Shown piece after piece: positions 63,413 through 64,000 of a stretch of 64,000 bases of DNA. The notes beneath the pieces were generated by a model. The model was not told where the DNA came from, made no database searches, and saw nothing but the letters and a program-made list of their open reading frames with translations. The position numbers and the translations under genes are program-made. Position 1 is the stretch's first letter. Every line of letters begins with the position of its first letter. The stretch spans positions 124,001 through 188,000 of the forward strand of contig NZ_MUNU01000017.1 in the NCBI RefSeq assembly GCF_002001085.1, given 5' to 3'. The DNA is from Rhodanobacter sp. B05. Lineage in GTDB: Bacteria; Pseudomonadota; Gammaproteobacteria; Xanthomonadales; Rhodanobacteraceae.

Positions 63413-64000
63413 GTGAGCCAACCGAGAAGTTCGTATGCCGTCGGCACCGGCCTGTTCATCGTGCTGGGTTTTGCCGCGCTGGCCTATCTGGCGACGCAGA
63501 CCAGTTCGGTGGCCAACGTCCACCAGGGCGACAGCTACACGGTCGAGGCCAAGTTCACCAATATCGGCCAGTTGAAGGAGCGCGCGCCGGTGAAGATCGC
63601 CGGGGTACGCGTGGGCCAGGTGCAGTCGATCGCGCTGGCGCCGGGTAGCGACGTGGCGGATGTGAAGCTGTCGATCGACAAGCACTACGACCACATTCCG
63701 CAGGATTCGGTGGCGACGATCTTCACCAGCGGCCTGCTCGGCGACCAGTATGTGGGTATCGACTACGGCACGGCGAAGCAGGTGGTGGCCGCCGGCGGCA
63801 CGCTGTCGCGCACCAAGTCCTCCGAACCGCTGGAGGAGATGCTGGGCAAGTTCTTCGGTGCCGGCGGCGTGGTCGACAATGTCGGCGGCAGCTATACGGT
63901 AAAGGCCGATTTCACCAATGTCGGCACGCTCTCGGTCGGCGCGCCGGTGAAGATGGCGGGTGTGGTGATCGGCCGGGTGCAGTCGGTACGCGCCGATCCG
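63413..64000 (+). CDS. mlaD: MlaD-like MCE protein, truncated by the window end, with a second MCE unit beginning
   Basis: The visible part is 196 residues from a GTG at 63413; the gene runs past 64000. An N-terminal membrane helix (about 9-27) is followed by an MCE domain (about 38-120) with YTVEAKFTNIGQLKERAP and SGLLGDQYVGIDYG. From residue about 158 a second, similar start appears (YTVKADFTNVGTLSVGAPVK, then GRVQSV), so the protein has at least two MCE units, unlike the single unit of E. coli MlaD. It should carry phospholipids through the periplasm as a ring on MlaFE. Confidence 0.9.
   Translation, partial: MSQPRSSYAVGTGLFIVLGFAALAYLATQTSSVANVHQGDSYTVEAKFTNIGQLKERAPVKIAGVRVGQVQSIALAPGSDVADVKLSIDKHYDHIPQDSVATIFTSGLLGDQYVGIDYGTAKQVVAAGGTLSRTKSSEPLEEMLGKFFGAGGVVDNVGGSYTVKADFTNVGTLSVGAPVKMAGVVIGRVQSVRADP

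Overview
The window is a GC-rich gammaproteobacterial chromosome segment. Gene order (hemD-hemX-hemY, polA beside a DUF2782 gene, accB-accC-prmA-DUF3426-fis-purH, a TIGR02449 gene with zapA and ygfB-pepP, mlaFED) and the proteins themselves suggest Xanthomonadales, most likely Rhodanobacteraceae (Rhodanobacter or Dyella-like). This placement is inferred from family knowledge; no search was run. Almost all of the window is core genome: closely packed short operons with stop/start overlaps, separated by palindromic repeats.

Layout. 1-9.9 kb: folE with an EF-hand protein, rmuC, an AIF-like flavoprotein, rlmI, a YdiI-like thioesterase with srkA, a large structured palindromic element, an iron-sulfur flavin reductase and a membrane rhodanese. 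10-16.4 kb: a lipoprotein, a YiiD_C thioesterase, the hemD-hemX-hemY cluster and a secreted S1-type serine protease. 16.4-20.2 kb: uvrD, an alpha/beta hydrolase on the opposite strand, and beyond it a broken second copy of the uvrD 3' end. 20.2-24.2 kb: polA, a candidate small RNA with C-rich loops downstream of it, and DUF2782. 24.2-36 kb: purH, fis, prmA, accC and accB, interrupted by a four-helix-bundle cassette, then aroQ, a TlpA-like protein, dsbD with a doubled alpha domain, and cutA. 36-38.2 kb: groES-groEL behind a CIRCE operator.

38.3-47.0 kb is the clearest accessory island: a type I restriction-modification locus in the order hsdM, fic, hsdS, hsdR. The fic gene is translationally coupled to hsdS, and HsdR carries an extra N-terminal HNH nuclease-like domain of the CxxC/CxxC type. 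47.0-59.9 kb returns to core genes: zapA and its partner, ygfB-pepP, cydAB of the CIO type, pepQ, a PilZ/DUF1631 pair, hemW-rdgB-rph and yicC. Between yicC and gmk, genes that are commonly neighbours, lies a 1.1-kb gap with a terminator, short repeats and one small secreted protein; it looks like a remnant of an integrative element. The window ends inside mlaD of the mlaFED lipid transport operon.

A theme across the window is repeat elements that fill intergenic spaces exactly from stop to start codon: 8029-8316, 9378-9455, 29522-29674 and 31043-31491. One palindrome is inserted in frame inside polA. Three operons use TTG starts that overlap the upstream TGA stop.
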